From: Amoebophrya sp. A120
Lineage: Eukaryota > Sar > Dinophyceae > Syndiniales > Amoebophryaceae
NCBI GenBank assembly: GCA_905178155.1
Contig: CAJINV010000004.1
Span: 2,626,228-2,690,227 of the forward strand
Direction of reading: 5' to 3'
DNA length: 64,000 bases
The position numbers and the translations under genes are program-made. Positions 22,661-34,370 of the stretch are shown one piece after another. Numbering within the stretch: position 1 is the stretch's first letter; each line of letters opens with the position of its first letter. Under the pieces are notes generated by a model, which had not been told where the DNA came from, searched no databases, and saw nothing but the letters and a program-made list of their open reading frames with translations.

Positions 22661-23659
22661 GCGGCGCAGCCCGACGGCCCGATCCGGTGTGCTCGTCAGC
22701 ACAAAGCTCAAACTACATTCTATTGTTGGCGTGATGTAGTAGCAGGCTACTTTACAGCGTATGCTAAGGCACGACTATCTTTTTCTATAGTAAACACTAC
22801 AGCCTCCCGAATTTCTATCCCGCCCGGGGAGGCGGCTTGCATAAAGCACTGCACGCATGCAACTGTCACACCGATCGCGCTTTTCTTTACTCTGTATAGT
22901 CGCACCGATATTACACATGCGCTTCTGGTTCATCACCGACTTTTCATTTGTATGCTGTGATCTACACCGACAACGTTCTCACCGACTTGTGCATTCATGT
23001 CTTGCATCGTGTTTCATCAAAGTTTGTCATGGGCAACAAGTAGAACATTATGTAGAAAAGATGGAAAAAAGCAGCAACTAGCTGGACGTCGACTCTATAA
23101 TTAAACTTTAATTTCCCCCCTCCTTCTGTAGATGGTTCTGCTTGAACTCAAGTAGAACATTTCTACAAAGGAGGAATTTTGCATTTACGTCAACATCTCA
23201 CACATCCACCATAACAGAGTTGTTTTTGATATATTATACAGAAAAACTCTACATATTATTTTTGATTAACAACTCTGCTCCCGCTCCTATTTACGTGTTG
23301 AGCTTTATTTATTATTCCCTCCACCACGTGTGAGACTGTTGGATATGGGCCTCCTGCCAGTAGGAACAGTGAGTTCTTTACGAAAACATTGAAGCCTACA
23401 AATATCATTAAGTCCCCGACAAAGTGACTCACTGACTGACTTACTGGTCCATACTTTTACTATTATGCACTTGTGGCAAGATGAAACTGTGCATTTTCGA
23501 AGTATAAAAAGTACGAAACAATAAATCAATCAAAACCTAGTAAAAGTTGCTTGAGTAGTATCCTCTGGTCGATCAAACCGACGGTGATGAAGCAGCAAAT
23601 ATTGGTATGTAAAGTGCGACTATTGCAAACAACTTTCACGACCAAAATTATCCGTCCAA

Positions 23660-26600
23660 CTACTCATCCTCATCATCGGATCCGCCCGCGACCGCGTTGT
23701 TGGCAATGGGGGCGTTCACGTTGGCCTGCGCACCACCCGGCACGTGCAACTGGAGGTTGATTCTGCGTCTCTGGGGCGCGGGCTGATTGGCGTTCGCACC
23801 GGCCGGGTCGGCACCGTTCGGGAGCTGGCGGGTGATCTCACGCCAGAGCAATTGCTTCTGGGCGGGAAAGAGAAAACTGAATGGCACCGTCATACTGTTG
23901 TAAGCCTGGACGGACTCCTGGTACGATCCTGATATTATTTTTGGCGTGATGTTGTAGATGCAGTTTCGCATAGTATTATGCTCATTTTTGCTTTGCATAA
24001 ACCAATCTGTCTTGCATGCAGTAGGTCGTACTTCTAATTGCTTACAACCAAGAAATTTTCTGTGCGTATACCGTTCGCCAAAGCGATCCGCAACGGACCC
24101 TCCTCCAACTCCTGCATGCGGCGGACGAACTTCTCAAGCGTCTCACTCAACTTCTCCTGGATGGACGGGCACTCGGTGAACAGGCGCGCTTCCAAATCCT
24201 CCTTCATCGCTAACATGGTGTTGGCGCGGTCGGCATGCTCCTGGTGCGCACCACCGGTGTAGCAGTTGCACATCTCGCGCGTGATCTCGTGCAGGGAACG
24301 CCAGCGGTTGCGGGCGGGAAAGCGGATTCCACCCAAGAAGGCGTGCAAGTCGATCATCTCCTGCTGCGATCCGCGGTTGTCCCAGTCATGCAAGAAGTCA
24401 AAAGCGGTGCCAATGGCCAGGATGCGGCTGTCGAGGTCCCGCAGCTGCCCCTCCACGCGGGTCTGGTCCATGGTCAACAAGTAGCGGCGCAAGGCACCAT
24501 TGTGCTGCTGCGTGAAGTTGCCGGGCAATTTGGTGTAGTGCAGCGAGGTCGTGTTGGTGTAGGCGTCGTTCAAACCGATCAAAGTGGTGATGACCGGGTG
24601 CGGCTGGGGCAGGTTCATCCACTGGCGGATAGTGTTGACCATCTGACGCATCAAGCCCTGGAGATTTGCATTGTAGAAATTACAGACGAAACTATACGAC
24701 AATAAAGCTGGCACTTCAGTATCAAACTTGTTATGCAGGAAGATTCGTTTTTTGATCAACCAATAAAGTTCGCTCTCTCGGCTCGTGATAACTCTCAACT
24801 CAAGCAGCATGAAAAAGTAGTACCAAATCATGGATCTCCGGCTGGGGGGGCACCTCTCCCTGCGCGCGCTTGATCGCTTTCATCACCATCTCCTCAGCAC
24901 AACGCGAAGTGTCGAGCGCGCGGGTCAAGTCAGCCTTGCTACGCTATGAAAAAAACCTTGGAGCAACACACTGACTTCCTTTCAAAAGGTGCGCGACGGG
25001 TGCACTCTTCGACTTTTTTATCACTTCTTCTTGCATTTCCTCCACTGTATTTTGACGTCCTGTTCTCTTGGTACTTTTACAGTGCAGTACTTTCTTTTTT
25101 TCAAGTCCCAACCACGCGAACTCATGAGCATAGCATGCAGAGTAAAATCTGAAAGAGAAAGCAGTGCTTTGAGCCAAGGTTTTATCTTTGCATCGTCGCA
25201 CACGGTGAACTGGGCGCTACCGGTGCGCAAGAAGGTGCCGAGCTGAGTCTCCACCTGGGCCAACAGTTCGGCCACGGCGGCAGCGCGGAGCATCTGTTGT
25301 GGATTTGCAGTATGAAACGCAACATGCGTGCTCATCGTTTCAGGATATGTCTCTTATCAATATTGGATGCTTTGTTCGTCATCTGCGCTACACAGTAGCT
25401 CTGTCATGCATAGAAGCTAAAAACTTTGCTTCGTCAGTTTCCGACTACGCAATACACGACTCAACCGATGAAACGCGCTCACTTTGCAAAAGGCGCAACA
25501 CTATATACGTCCATCGCCTTCTCCCAGAACAACTCCTGGAGCGTCTGTCCGCCGTTGACGGGGGCACCCTGCAGCAACTGGGTGGCGATGGCGTCTTCCA
25601 GCAAAGACACCTGCTGCAGCTCGATCGCATTGCTGATCATCATCATGTTCTCGCGGATCTCGGGCATGTTGTTGTTGCCGGACACGAACGCGCGGGCCTG
25701 CGCGTACGCCCTGTTTTTTATTGTCAGAATGATGTATCTCATGAAATTACAGTTGCGTTTTTCTGTGGCACTGAAGCATGATTTCAATGGACCGACGTAA
25801 GATTACGATGTGAACAGCATCACTTTATCAACAAAAACACACAAATACACCAGTCGCGAAACTGGACCAAGGTCCGGGGCTGGCGGGCCGCGGTCCGCTG
25901 GAAGGCACCACCCTGAAACAAAGCGATGACTCCCGCGCGCTCCACTTCATCACGGGCTTCTGGGTGGCGCATTAAACCGCACAGACGATCGCACACGCCG
26001 AGAGCACGTAACCCGTTGGCCCGCCTCATCGGTCAGGGAGGCAAATCTCCCCTGGAGATGGACCTGAGTCGTGGTTCTTGACCATGATTTCCACTTCAAA
26101 TGGCAGTTTTGTCATGCAGAAATCCATACTTCACAAAAGCATCACGCGACTGCCATGTCGGTCAAGTTTGTGATGCACAAGTTCCAAAATTGATGTAGTA
26201 CTGCCACGCGACGTTCTTGCTCGAGCGTAGTATGATTGAAGTCGGCCCTTCCCAAACGGGCCGCTTCGCGGGCGATGATGTCGGTGCGCGTGAAGAGCAC
26301 GATCTGACGCACCGCCGAGGGCAACGCGGCCATGGACCTGGCGATGACGGCTTCGTGGGCCAGTTCGAGGTTACCGATCTGGGCGTCAGTCAGGGTGGAA
26401 AGGTACTGGACGCGACTCAAAAATTATGCAAGTTGCAACTCTAGCTCAGCACCTCAGCCGCGTCATGCATGCCTGGCTACTTCAAAAATGCAAAAGCGCG
26501 TGACAAACTCATATGATCAGATATGCTATTTCACACGCATTAAGCACGTAGTCGCACAGTTGGTCGAGACCAATTTGCATCATAGTTAGCATGACAAAGC

Positions 26601-26887
26601 AGTAGTGTAAGGTGCTGAGCTAGATATTGCTACCATAACAGACGGGTCCGCGTGCGACCTTCCTGACGCCAGAGGGCACCCATGGCAGCGACATGATTCG
26701 CGTCTTGCTGTAGTGGTAATTTTTTTGAATTTACAGTATGTCTGTTTCACATCGACAAGCGCCTGCTCATCCATGATAAAGGCACTCTATGCATGACAAG
26801 CTCAAAAATGTGTACCGGCAGAGCTGCGTTCTGCAGAAACTCCTGGGCGACCTCTCCAGTGGGGTGACGGGCCAATCTGTTTGCCAT
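23660..26887 (-). CDS. Unrecognised multi-exon gene with ordinary introns
   Basis: Not recognised. Start ATG at 26887 (MANRLARHPTGEVAQEFLQ); stop at 23660. Approximate exons: 26887-26812, about 26778-26755, about 26716-26634, 26406-26202, about 26025-25851, 25711-25515, 25295 to about 25190, 24943-24826, 24660-24068, 23925-23660. Introns are AT-rich with GT donors and AG acceptors (for example donor GTACTACTTT at 24825, acceptor CAAATCTCCAG before 24660), and none has paired TIRs. The protein is helical and Glu/Arg/Ala-rich: VNTIRQWMNLPQPHPVITTL, DLDSRILAIGTAFDFLHDWD, EITREMCNCYTGGAHQEHAD, LEKFVRRMQELEEGPLRIAL. The C-terminus is Asn/Ala/Gln-rich and ends GGSDDEDE. No motif points to a function. 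Exon edges in the 5' half are provisional. Confidence 0.65.
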
Positions 26888-28161
26888 CTTGACACGCTTT
26901 TTTTTTCAAAGGAAGAACTCTCCACAAAGGAAGAACTCAAGAAGTAGCTGGCTACGGGTTTTGCGTTGATGAAGATGATGAAAAGCAAGTATTAGATGGC
27001 GCGCGTCAGAAATTCAAAATTGTAAAATGAAAGTATCCAAACAACATCAAGATCATCAAAGCAACCACCTTTTTTTCTTCACCATTACCACTGTCAAAGT
27101 GAGATCTCAGATCTATCCCATAACTTGAACTACAACAACAACAGTCATCTCATTCTAGGCACTACAATGCACTGCTTCATCTCTCACAAAAAAAAACAAA
27201 ACAAAGAGCCGACTTATTTGATGACGTCAGCACGTTTTTACCAAGTACTATGTGTGCTGAAGCTTACGACACGACAGCGCCACCATCGACGCCGAACTCA
27301 CACAAAAAAAAGCCTTGCTTTACTTCTGTATTGTGCGCGCAATTCTACCTCTATGACATACTTGCATGCTGTGCTATATCAACTCGAGAAGTGCCTTCTT
27401 TTTTCATGTATGTTCCACTACTTGCGTGTGCAGTCTGTCATGCTTCTTGTATGTCAATCCAGCGTACTCAATTTATGACATGCACTTCGAAGTCTACTAA
27501 TTTGTCATGCTGTGTATCACAAAGCAGCAGTACTATGCTGCTTCAACTTCCCATGAAGAGCTGCGCTATGTCCCTATGTGTATGCATGATGCTACTACTG
27601 TGTGGCTTTACTGTCACGCACTACGTCCATCTACAGGCACACTGTTTGTATTACAAGTTATGCACTTTCGCACGAAGTAAGGTCGTTCTACGCAGTTAAG
27701 ATTGTGCAAAGTTGTCAACGCTTCTGGCTTATATATAGGTCTTTTGCGCGATGCTAAAGTCTACAGCTGTTCCTATGTAATATTCAATTTGTGCACTATA
27801 TTCTACTACTTGCAATGAAACTACTGTCAGGCACGCCACTACTCTACACGGCTGGCCATCGGTAACTCGGACAAGAAGGCGAAGGTCATGGCGCAGATGG
27901 TCAACGCGTCATGGTGGTGATCTAGGGCTCGCAGGTATCCGTTCGTCCATGGTGACCATCTCCGTTGCCGCATGACCGCGAGGGTGAAGTAGTCGCGGTG
28001 GGCCAAAGTTCGATGACCAGCCGTGAAGTTACTACATACTACTTTACTAGGCTTTTCTTGTTCTAGTAGTGCTCTTTTTGGCACCTTCTACGCATTACAA
28101 ATTGACGCTTTCTTGTCTACTTAAAGCTACATTTTCTGACATCCTTTAAAAGTGACGACTT
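26888..28161. other. Spacer, AT-rich, no gene supported
   Basis: Open frames at 27125-27700 (plus) and 27839-28084 (minus) lack convincing protein character. The minus-strand frame could be a distant 5' exon of the gene at 23660-26887, but nothing shows that. Confidence 0.4.
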
Positions 28162-28447
28162 TTCCTCACAAAAAGTGATCATTTTTTCTGCTCAAAAGTG
28201 AACTCGAAAAATGAGACGCTTTGCAAATTTGACCTCGAAAAAAAAGTCTCCTGATTTTCTAGAAGGTGAACTCGAAAAAGTCTCGCGATAATGGAGAATA
28301 TAAGTAGGACATGAGTCTTTTTTCTAGACTTTTTTTTTGACTATGCAGATGCAAAGGGTGACTTCGAGGAGGAAAAGCGAGAGACTTTTTTTTGTGCTCA
28401 AAAGTGATCACTTTTGAGCTCAAAAAATGGCCACTTTTTGTGAGGAA
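28162..28447. mobile_element. MITE-like element with 16-bp terminal inverted repeats
   Basis: The left end TTCCTCACAAAAAGTG and right end CACTTTTTGTGAGGAA are perfect inverted repeats. Inside are several AAAAGTGA and CTCGAAAAA repeats and a perfect 22-bp palindrome at 28397-28418 centred on AGTGATCACT. No clear TSD was seen. It is intergenic, AT-rich and has no coding capacity. Confidence 0.6.
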
Positions 28448-28559
28448 TAGTTGAGATTTCCTCTGAGAGATGAGTTGTACAATAAATCAATGCTTTTTGA
28501 GCCTGAAACTGTGCAGAGTATAAGCGTGCTCAACTACAACTTGAGGTGCCCGACCACCT

Positions 28560-31500
28560 TCACTGGGCCGGCACTTGGGACGCCGATTCTGCGAGCACAT
28601 CATGCTGTTTACCCGCACCTGCAGCAGCCATCTTTGGCTGCTTTTTGGTCTTGGCCTTGATCCTCTGCTTCTCCACAAGGACGTCGGCGATTTCCAGGTA
28701 TTCTGCGTCGATCTTCTGGAAATCCAACCACGACGTAGTCGACTTTCCGGGCGAGAGGTACTTGTAGGTCTGGTCAGAAATGTGCATCAGAGCGTCGAAC
28801 TCCTTCTGCCTGGTAGCGTCCTTTCCAGCACGTTCGGCGGCAAAAGCACGGATCTCCGAGGTGTAGGCGGCGTACTGGGACTTCAAAGCCTCCAAATCAT
28901 CTTCGGTGGACTGCGGTTCGTACTTGCTGTTGGAGCTGGCTTTTTCGCAGATGAGACGGCACATCACGGCCCACCCGTTTAGGAGGCACTCGACCCAAAG
29001 GGGTCCCTCTTTCTCGCCAAGCACCATGCTCCTCATGGGCCTCTTCGTCGACTGGCACTTCATGTCCAGGTAGGGGTGGACGAGGAGCTTTTTCATGTTG
29101 TTCGCCAGCTTGGTGTCCACGCACTTCATGCTCAGTCGGACAGCATCTCTTCCGGTTCTCTTGCGGTCAAACACCGTCGACGCTTCGATGCATTTCCACC
29201 CTTCGACTCTCGTTGCGAAGAGACGATTAGCAACCTTCTGTCGCTCCAGCTGATGCAGTGCGTATTCCTTGCTCGAGAGGTGCATCTTCGCCGTCGCAGA
29301 AAGGGCAGTCATACCCTGCGTTTCCACCTGCGTTGAAGCCTGCGCTTGCGGTTCCTCCACGACGATCTTGTTCGTCTTTCGCCACGTTTCCGCATGGACG
29401 TCATCCGACTGTAGTGGCATTGCTACCATCTTGTTGTCGTCCAGAACCCAGATCTTGTCGGTCGATTTCGGCGCGGTCAAAGCCAGCATCGTAGGCTGCA
29501 GAAACTTCTCCAAGTTGTCCTGCATTTGGGCTTTCTCGCTATTGCTAGCGGAGGCCCACTCTTCCCTGAGCACCTTGTCCTCCTCCTTTCCCGCCTTGGT
29601 CCGCTGCTGCCGGTGCGACAGGTTGATCCGTTCTCCACAGAACAGGCACGCTTTGCTTCTGCCGTCCTTTACGTCGACTTTCATCGTGTACATCGGCCCG
29701 AGTGTATCCCGTGAAAAGCATTGAAGCTGCAAGCCAAGCATTACTACTATGCATTAGATATTTGCATGAAATATGTAAAGGCTTTGCGCACAAGAAATCA
29801 AAATTTGTAATGCAAAAATCAACATTTGTGATGCTTGTCATGTAGCTTCAATGTTTTGGCTGCATACATCGCATCCAGGTCGTATTCGGTGCCGCGGTCG
29901 TCGGAGTACAAGTTTATCCAGGTCATTCGCATCCTGCACTGCCACCACTCCTTTCCCGGATCTTTCTGCAGTGCTAATTGCACCGCTTTGAACGATGATG
30001 GAGACAGCACCACGTCTGAAATGAGGAACGTGTGCACTTCCCCCGACGGACGGTGCTTGTACTGCGTTATGAAGAATGGCGACAATAACGACGACACGTC
30101 GTGCACCCCCTGCAGTACCGGCATCGCGATGTTGTCGTCTTCCCCAACTTCGTCTGCGTCTTCTACCAGCAGTTCGTCGTCGACTATCGATCGCAGCAAT
30201 CTTATCCTGCGAAGAAGGCCAAAGTTTTTGTATGCAAGCATGCGAAGCTTTCTGTTTCTTCGCAGGATAAGATTGCTGCGTTTCGATAGCATCATCATCC
30301 GGCTCGGCGAGGTTCAGGTGAGCTAGATCACCGGGCTCGATTCCAGCAGCCTTCTTCTCTTGTCGCAGCGATTTCAGCTTACCGCGCTTCGCCCGGATGA
30401 AACGCGATATCAGCACAGCAGAAGCCGGTTTAACTTTCGCCCGCACCGTCACCTCCGGCGGCTTTTCCACTGTAATCAGCTGGTTGGTTCTGTTGCACAT
30501 AGCGGGTGCAAGTTTTCGATAGTCGCCGTCTTTTGTCAAGTACTTTTGCAGCACTCGTTCCTGCACCCCTTCGTAGTACAATTTCTCGCGGTTCACGACA
30601 GCAAATTCCCGGACTTCTTCCTCCTCTTCTTCGCTTTCTTCGGCATCCTCATACTTCAGCTCCGCCGCTAGTAGCTCCTTCTTCTTATCCATTTCCGCTG
30701 CGATGATGGTGTATTTCGCTTTTTCGTCGTCGTCCTTCCAGGAATTCAATTTGTGACACTTTTCTAGCACGTCCGCCGCTGTCATCTTCACGACTTCTTC
30801 ACCGTCCTCCCACTGGTCTTCCCGTTTCGCATCTATCGGTCGTGTGCAGGCGTAGTGCCGTTTCGCTGCGGGTTCGCCGGTATCGTCGTCTTCTTGATCC
30901 GGTAGCAAGTACGGCCGGCATTCCTCTTCCACCACCGAAGCCATGTTTTGCCAGTCCTTTCTGTTTAGCTGCGCGTCCGGTCGTATGCGTTGAAAATATG
31001 TAACATAGCCTCCTGCAAGTAAAAATCAAAACTGAAAAAGCGCTGCAATTTGCATGCAAAAAGTTACGCTCTCATCATGTCGCTGCACAGATTCGTCATG
31101 CCTTATGTAGTACGTGGCGCCTTTTCAGAAAAAAACCTGCAATGCAAGAAAGCTATGCTACACATTTTCATTTCATAACTCCGGGGATACTCTTGGTTCC
31201 AGTCTTGCGCCGCTTCGTATGCCACTTGTAACGTCCACCCCGTTTCTCGCAGTTTTTGGTGCTGCGGTTGGCAACTTCGAGGTATTCGGTGAGGGATTTC
31301 ATCTTCGCTTCGCGGATGTTCTGCGGCAGATTCCGCATATACCGCTGTACAGAATGAAGCGATATCGACCCGGGATCCCCTTGCGTGTACACGTCGAGCT
31401 TGCACTTGTCCAACTGCTCCAGATCGCACTGCCCGTCGCGATAGAGAAGAATACAGCGGGAGATGATGAGGACGCGTTGTGCATTTATCCGCGCCAGCTC

Positions 31501-33311
31501 TATCTGTTTTGCATTTTAATTCTAAGTATGCACTTCAAAAGTCCTCGCGTCATGCTGGAAAATGTGCATGACAAAATGGAAAGGCTGTTTTATTCTATAC
31601 CAGTTCAAGTTGCGCATCCGAAAGCGTCACGCTTCCGATCCCGATGCCGCACATCAAAAACGCCAGATCATCCAGCACTGCCTGTTTGTCGCTGAAGTAG
31701 TTGCACGCGCTGACGAGATCCTCCCGAAAGGTTTGCTTCAATGCCGCCCGTCCTTTTTCCCGAACATTGCTCCGCAGCATGCTACCATCATAACGCTCGA
31801 TGGGGCGTATCAAGTGAAGCAAAAACCAACTCGTCACCAGGAAGAGGAATTGTGTTCCTGATTTTGTTATGAGTTCGTTGAAGATGTAAGTTTGTCATGC
31901 TGGATTGGCAAAAATGCATGATTTTTGCATGAGAAAAAATGTGCATTTGCATGCTTTTCTACCATGCACTCTGTGGAACCGTCGACGCATGGCAATATTA
32001 TGTATTTGTAGTGCCTGTCTTGTTGCGCATGTCCACCGTAAAACCATGCTCCAAGATTTTCTCTTGGCCGAAAGAAATTCTTTCGCCCAGTCCCGTAAAA
32101 ATTCTTCCTAGGAAGAACGCGGTCGCCAGGGAGAGCTGCGTCAGACACGACATCACCGCCAACCATCGTGTCCAGACCGGACATTTGAAGCCGCGGCACA
32201 GACAATGCAGCGCTCGCATGCATTGATGCTTGCTGTTTCGCGGGATGACGAGCAACTTCTGCCGCACACTGCAGTCCCGGAAGAAGTCTTTTTTTTTCGT
32301 GTCCATCGGTAGGCGGTCCAAGAAAGCACACAGCTTCTCGTCTTTGGGTGGTTTCTCTCCTTTGTCCCACGGAGCGAGCCATTGCTCCACCTGGTCGAGG
32401 CCGTTGTGGATCTTCTCCTGCAGCAGCTTGATGCTGTGAACCTGGATGATAAATATAGAAAACAATGTTGATGCGCATAATATTTCATTTGTCATGCGGA
32501 ACGTCATAAAATTTGTCATGCAGAAACGAAGCAAATACTGCGTGGCTATACCTGTAACCAAAGCCTTTTTTGCCAACCAACCGGGTCGAGGTTCATCATC
32601 CCCAGGTATAGCTCCGCAACCTGCTTCGTAACAAGGGCGGTTTGATGGACTTTACAGCGTTGCGTCCAAAGTACAACGTCGGACAAGTACTTGGACGCCA
32701 TGAACAGGCCCCCGACATAAAACAATGTCGGGATTGTACTACCGCCGGAGTCCGTAACCGGCGACCATACTTTGATGGTGTTCTGCGACCAGTTACTGAA
32801 AAAAACTTCCGGCGAGTGATACGTCCATAACTGGTCTGCCACCTCAAAAGCTTCACTGTACCCCCGGAATGCTGATTTTTGGTTTTGTTGTCGTGGTCCA
32901 AAATCGTAGCTCGATGGGTACATCACAGTATGTGATGGAAGGAAGACGGAGCCCATTTTGTCGATGTTGCCACAGCAAAAAGTTATTGCCACCATGCTGA
33001 TCATGACGTGGGCAAACACTTTTATTTTTCCGCGAGTGCTATTCTCAAATAGCATGTTTTGGCACGTAGTGCCATCTATTTCGACTCGATAATGTACGAG
33101 GGAAAACCTGCTGCTGTCGTTGAAGTAGGTCTGGCTGAACTCGAAACACGTCTCGACCAGCAGTGCGGCTAGTTTCCACAACTTCCTCGGAGCGAGGTAC
33201 GACTGGCTGCGAGTTGAAAGAGGCCGCGTGCTCCTCCTGTTTTTCGTTCTGTTTCGCCGCCGCATCTTCTTCTTGCTTTTTTGTCTTCGGCGCCTGGTTC
33301 TTCTTCACCAT
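28560..33311 (-). CDS. Large unrecognised protein gene
   Basis: Not recognised; modelled as one gene of over 1,000 residues because exons follow each other with matching donors and acceptors. Approximate exons: 33311-32553, 32436-32054, 31861-31606, 31509 to about 31158, 31017-30287, 30179 to about 29866, about 29715-28560. Introns at 32552-32437, 32053-31862 and 31605-31510 fit GT-AG. The 99-bp intron at 30184-30282 is a near-perfect hairpin, and its removal shifts phase into the coding frame (EPDDDAIDDELLVEDADE). Visible features: a Lys/Glu/Gln-rich head, SPVTDSGGSTIPTLFYVGG, CLCRGFKCPVWTRWLAVM, an acidic coil, and CLFCGERINLSHRQQ, a possible small Cys/His zinc site. The start is uncertain: ATG 33311 and ATG 33265 are in different frames and the body follows the second. 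A transposon origin is possible but unproven, and the model could be two genes. Confidence 0.5.
29716..29868. other. Intron-like segment with weak inverted repeats
   Basis: About 150 bp between two coding exons of the large unrecognised gene. Ends carry imperfect inverted copies of AAGCATTGAAGCTGCAAG, but flanking bases show no clear TSD. It contains ATTTGTAATGC and TTTGTGATGCTTGTCATG motifs like the introners. Probably a worn introner or a normal intron. Confidence 0.5.
30184..30282. mobile_element. 99-bp hairpin intron (family M)
   Basis: Arms at 30193-30216 and 30256-30279 are perfect 24-bp inverted repeats built on CGCAGCAATCTTATCC, leaving a 39-base loop. Flanked by a 4-bp repeat TCGA. 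Deletion of 103 bases changes the phase and joins two coding frames. The coding-strand 3' end reads CGATAG, giving an AG acceptor. Confidence 0.75.
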
Positions 33312-33980
33312 TTTCCTACTCCGTGTTGTTACGCCGAAAAACTGGCGCGGAAACACAAACGACGGCGGAAGAACAGGACCGCGCCAATAGATGCGGACGC
33401 AGTTGTTATTATATAGCTTTACTTAGATGGGATTGCGTGCTAGCAAATTAATTATTTTATCTTAGGTATGTGGGTACTGCTTAGTTTAAAAAAAAAACCT
33501 GCCTGCTAGTAGGAGAATAGAATACGCATTTTGTATTTCCAAAAAAAAATACTTGCGTTTCCCCGTTCTCGTGCTGGCACTCTTCCGCAGCCCTTCCCTC
33601 CTGATAGCGCAGCCAAAAAATCTCTCAGCCTTCTCTTCTCACACAAAAAAGCAGCTCGTTTGGTATTTCGAAAAAAACGTCGCTTCTTGCATGACAAAAA
33701 AATTACCGAACACTGCCTGCAATTATTGCAGATGTAGTTGCAGTTCGCAGCCGCTTCTCGGCGCAAGATGTTACTCGCAGCGACACTGCGAGCGCTTTTG
33801 TTTTGTGTGTATCTCCCACCGCCCGGTCGCGCTACCACTTTCCTACCGCTGCCTCTTCTACCCGCGCCGACTGCTTGCCCGGTTCTATTCTGCAGAGGAA
33901 AGTTCTTGTTGCTATTCACGCGAACGCGAACAGGTGCAGTTTCGTTTCCCTTTTTTACAAAATAGCCGACTATACACAAG
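33312..33980. other. Spacer, no gene supported
   Basis: Open frames on both strands overlap heavily and read as low-complexity Ser/Phe/Arg protein. I see no supported gene in this stretch. Confidence 0.4.
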
Positions 33981-34028
33981 CCCGCTACAGTTAGAAAGGA
34001 AAATCGATAAGCTCTTTTGCCGTACTAC

Positions 34029-34074
34029 ATGATCGTCGTGCTATGCATTTCGAAATGCATAGCACGATGATCAT
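34029..34074. other. 22-bp-arm hairpin (one mismatch)
   Basis: Inverted repeat with 22-base arms around GTGCTATGCATTT, a CG centre and a single mismatch. First of a run of strong hairpins. Confidence 0.8.
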
Positions 34075-34141
34075 CGACAAAAGACTTTTCGTTTTTCTCT
34101 TCAGCCTTCGAAGTAGCAGCTCTGTAAAAGTCCTCCGCTGT

Positions 34142-34233
34142 GTGCAGCTGTATCTCAAAACCGAATACACGAGGGTCGACGGTATTATTTGGCTGCGAAA
34201 GTTCGCAGCCAAATAATCGAGTAACAGCTGCAC
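34142..34233. other. Nested hairpin pair
   Basis: An inner perfect 16-bp stem (34184-34199 with 34202-34217, centred on TTTGGCTGCGAA) sits inside an outer perfect 10-bp stem GTGCAGCTGT (34142-34151) with ACAGCTGCAC (34224-34233). Looks like a folded RNA or cruciform. Confidence 0.75.
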
Positions 34234-34236
34234 GTT

Positions 34237-34353
34237 GATCAGTACTATTTTATTTGCGCCGCACATCCGCGTATGGATTGTTGTGTGTCGTGATTACTCA
34301 TCGACACACAAGAATCCAAACCTGGGCGCTATGCTACGAAAATAGTACTGATC
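34237..34353. ncRNA. Candidate structured RNA with a long multi-part stem
   Basis: The ends GATCAGTACTATTTT (34237-34251) and AAAATAGTACTGATC (34339-34353) are a perfect 15-bp stem. Inside, GCGCC pairs with GGCGC, TGGATT pairs with AATCCA, and GTGTGTCG pairs with CGACACAC around an 11-base loop. This nested pairing over 117 bases suggests a folded RNA. Strand and transcription are unknown, and no known RNA family was recognised. Confidence 0.45.
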
Positions 34354-34370
34354 GCATCGCGGAAAAAAAA

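Noticed and set aside
27125-27699. Overlapping plus-strand frames rich in Cys, Leu and Thr
   Set aside because: Two frames overlap, both opposite to all other genes, with no domain.
29838-30190. Straight read-through of the frame past the hairpin at 30184-30282
   Set aside because: The read-through protein becomes an Arg/Gly/Val run, whereas the shifted frame reads as normal acidic and folded protein, so an intron fits better.
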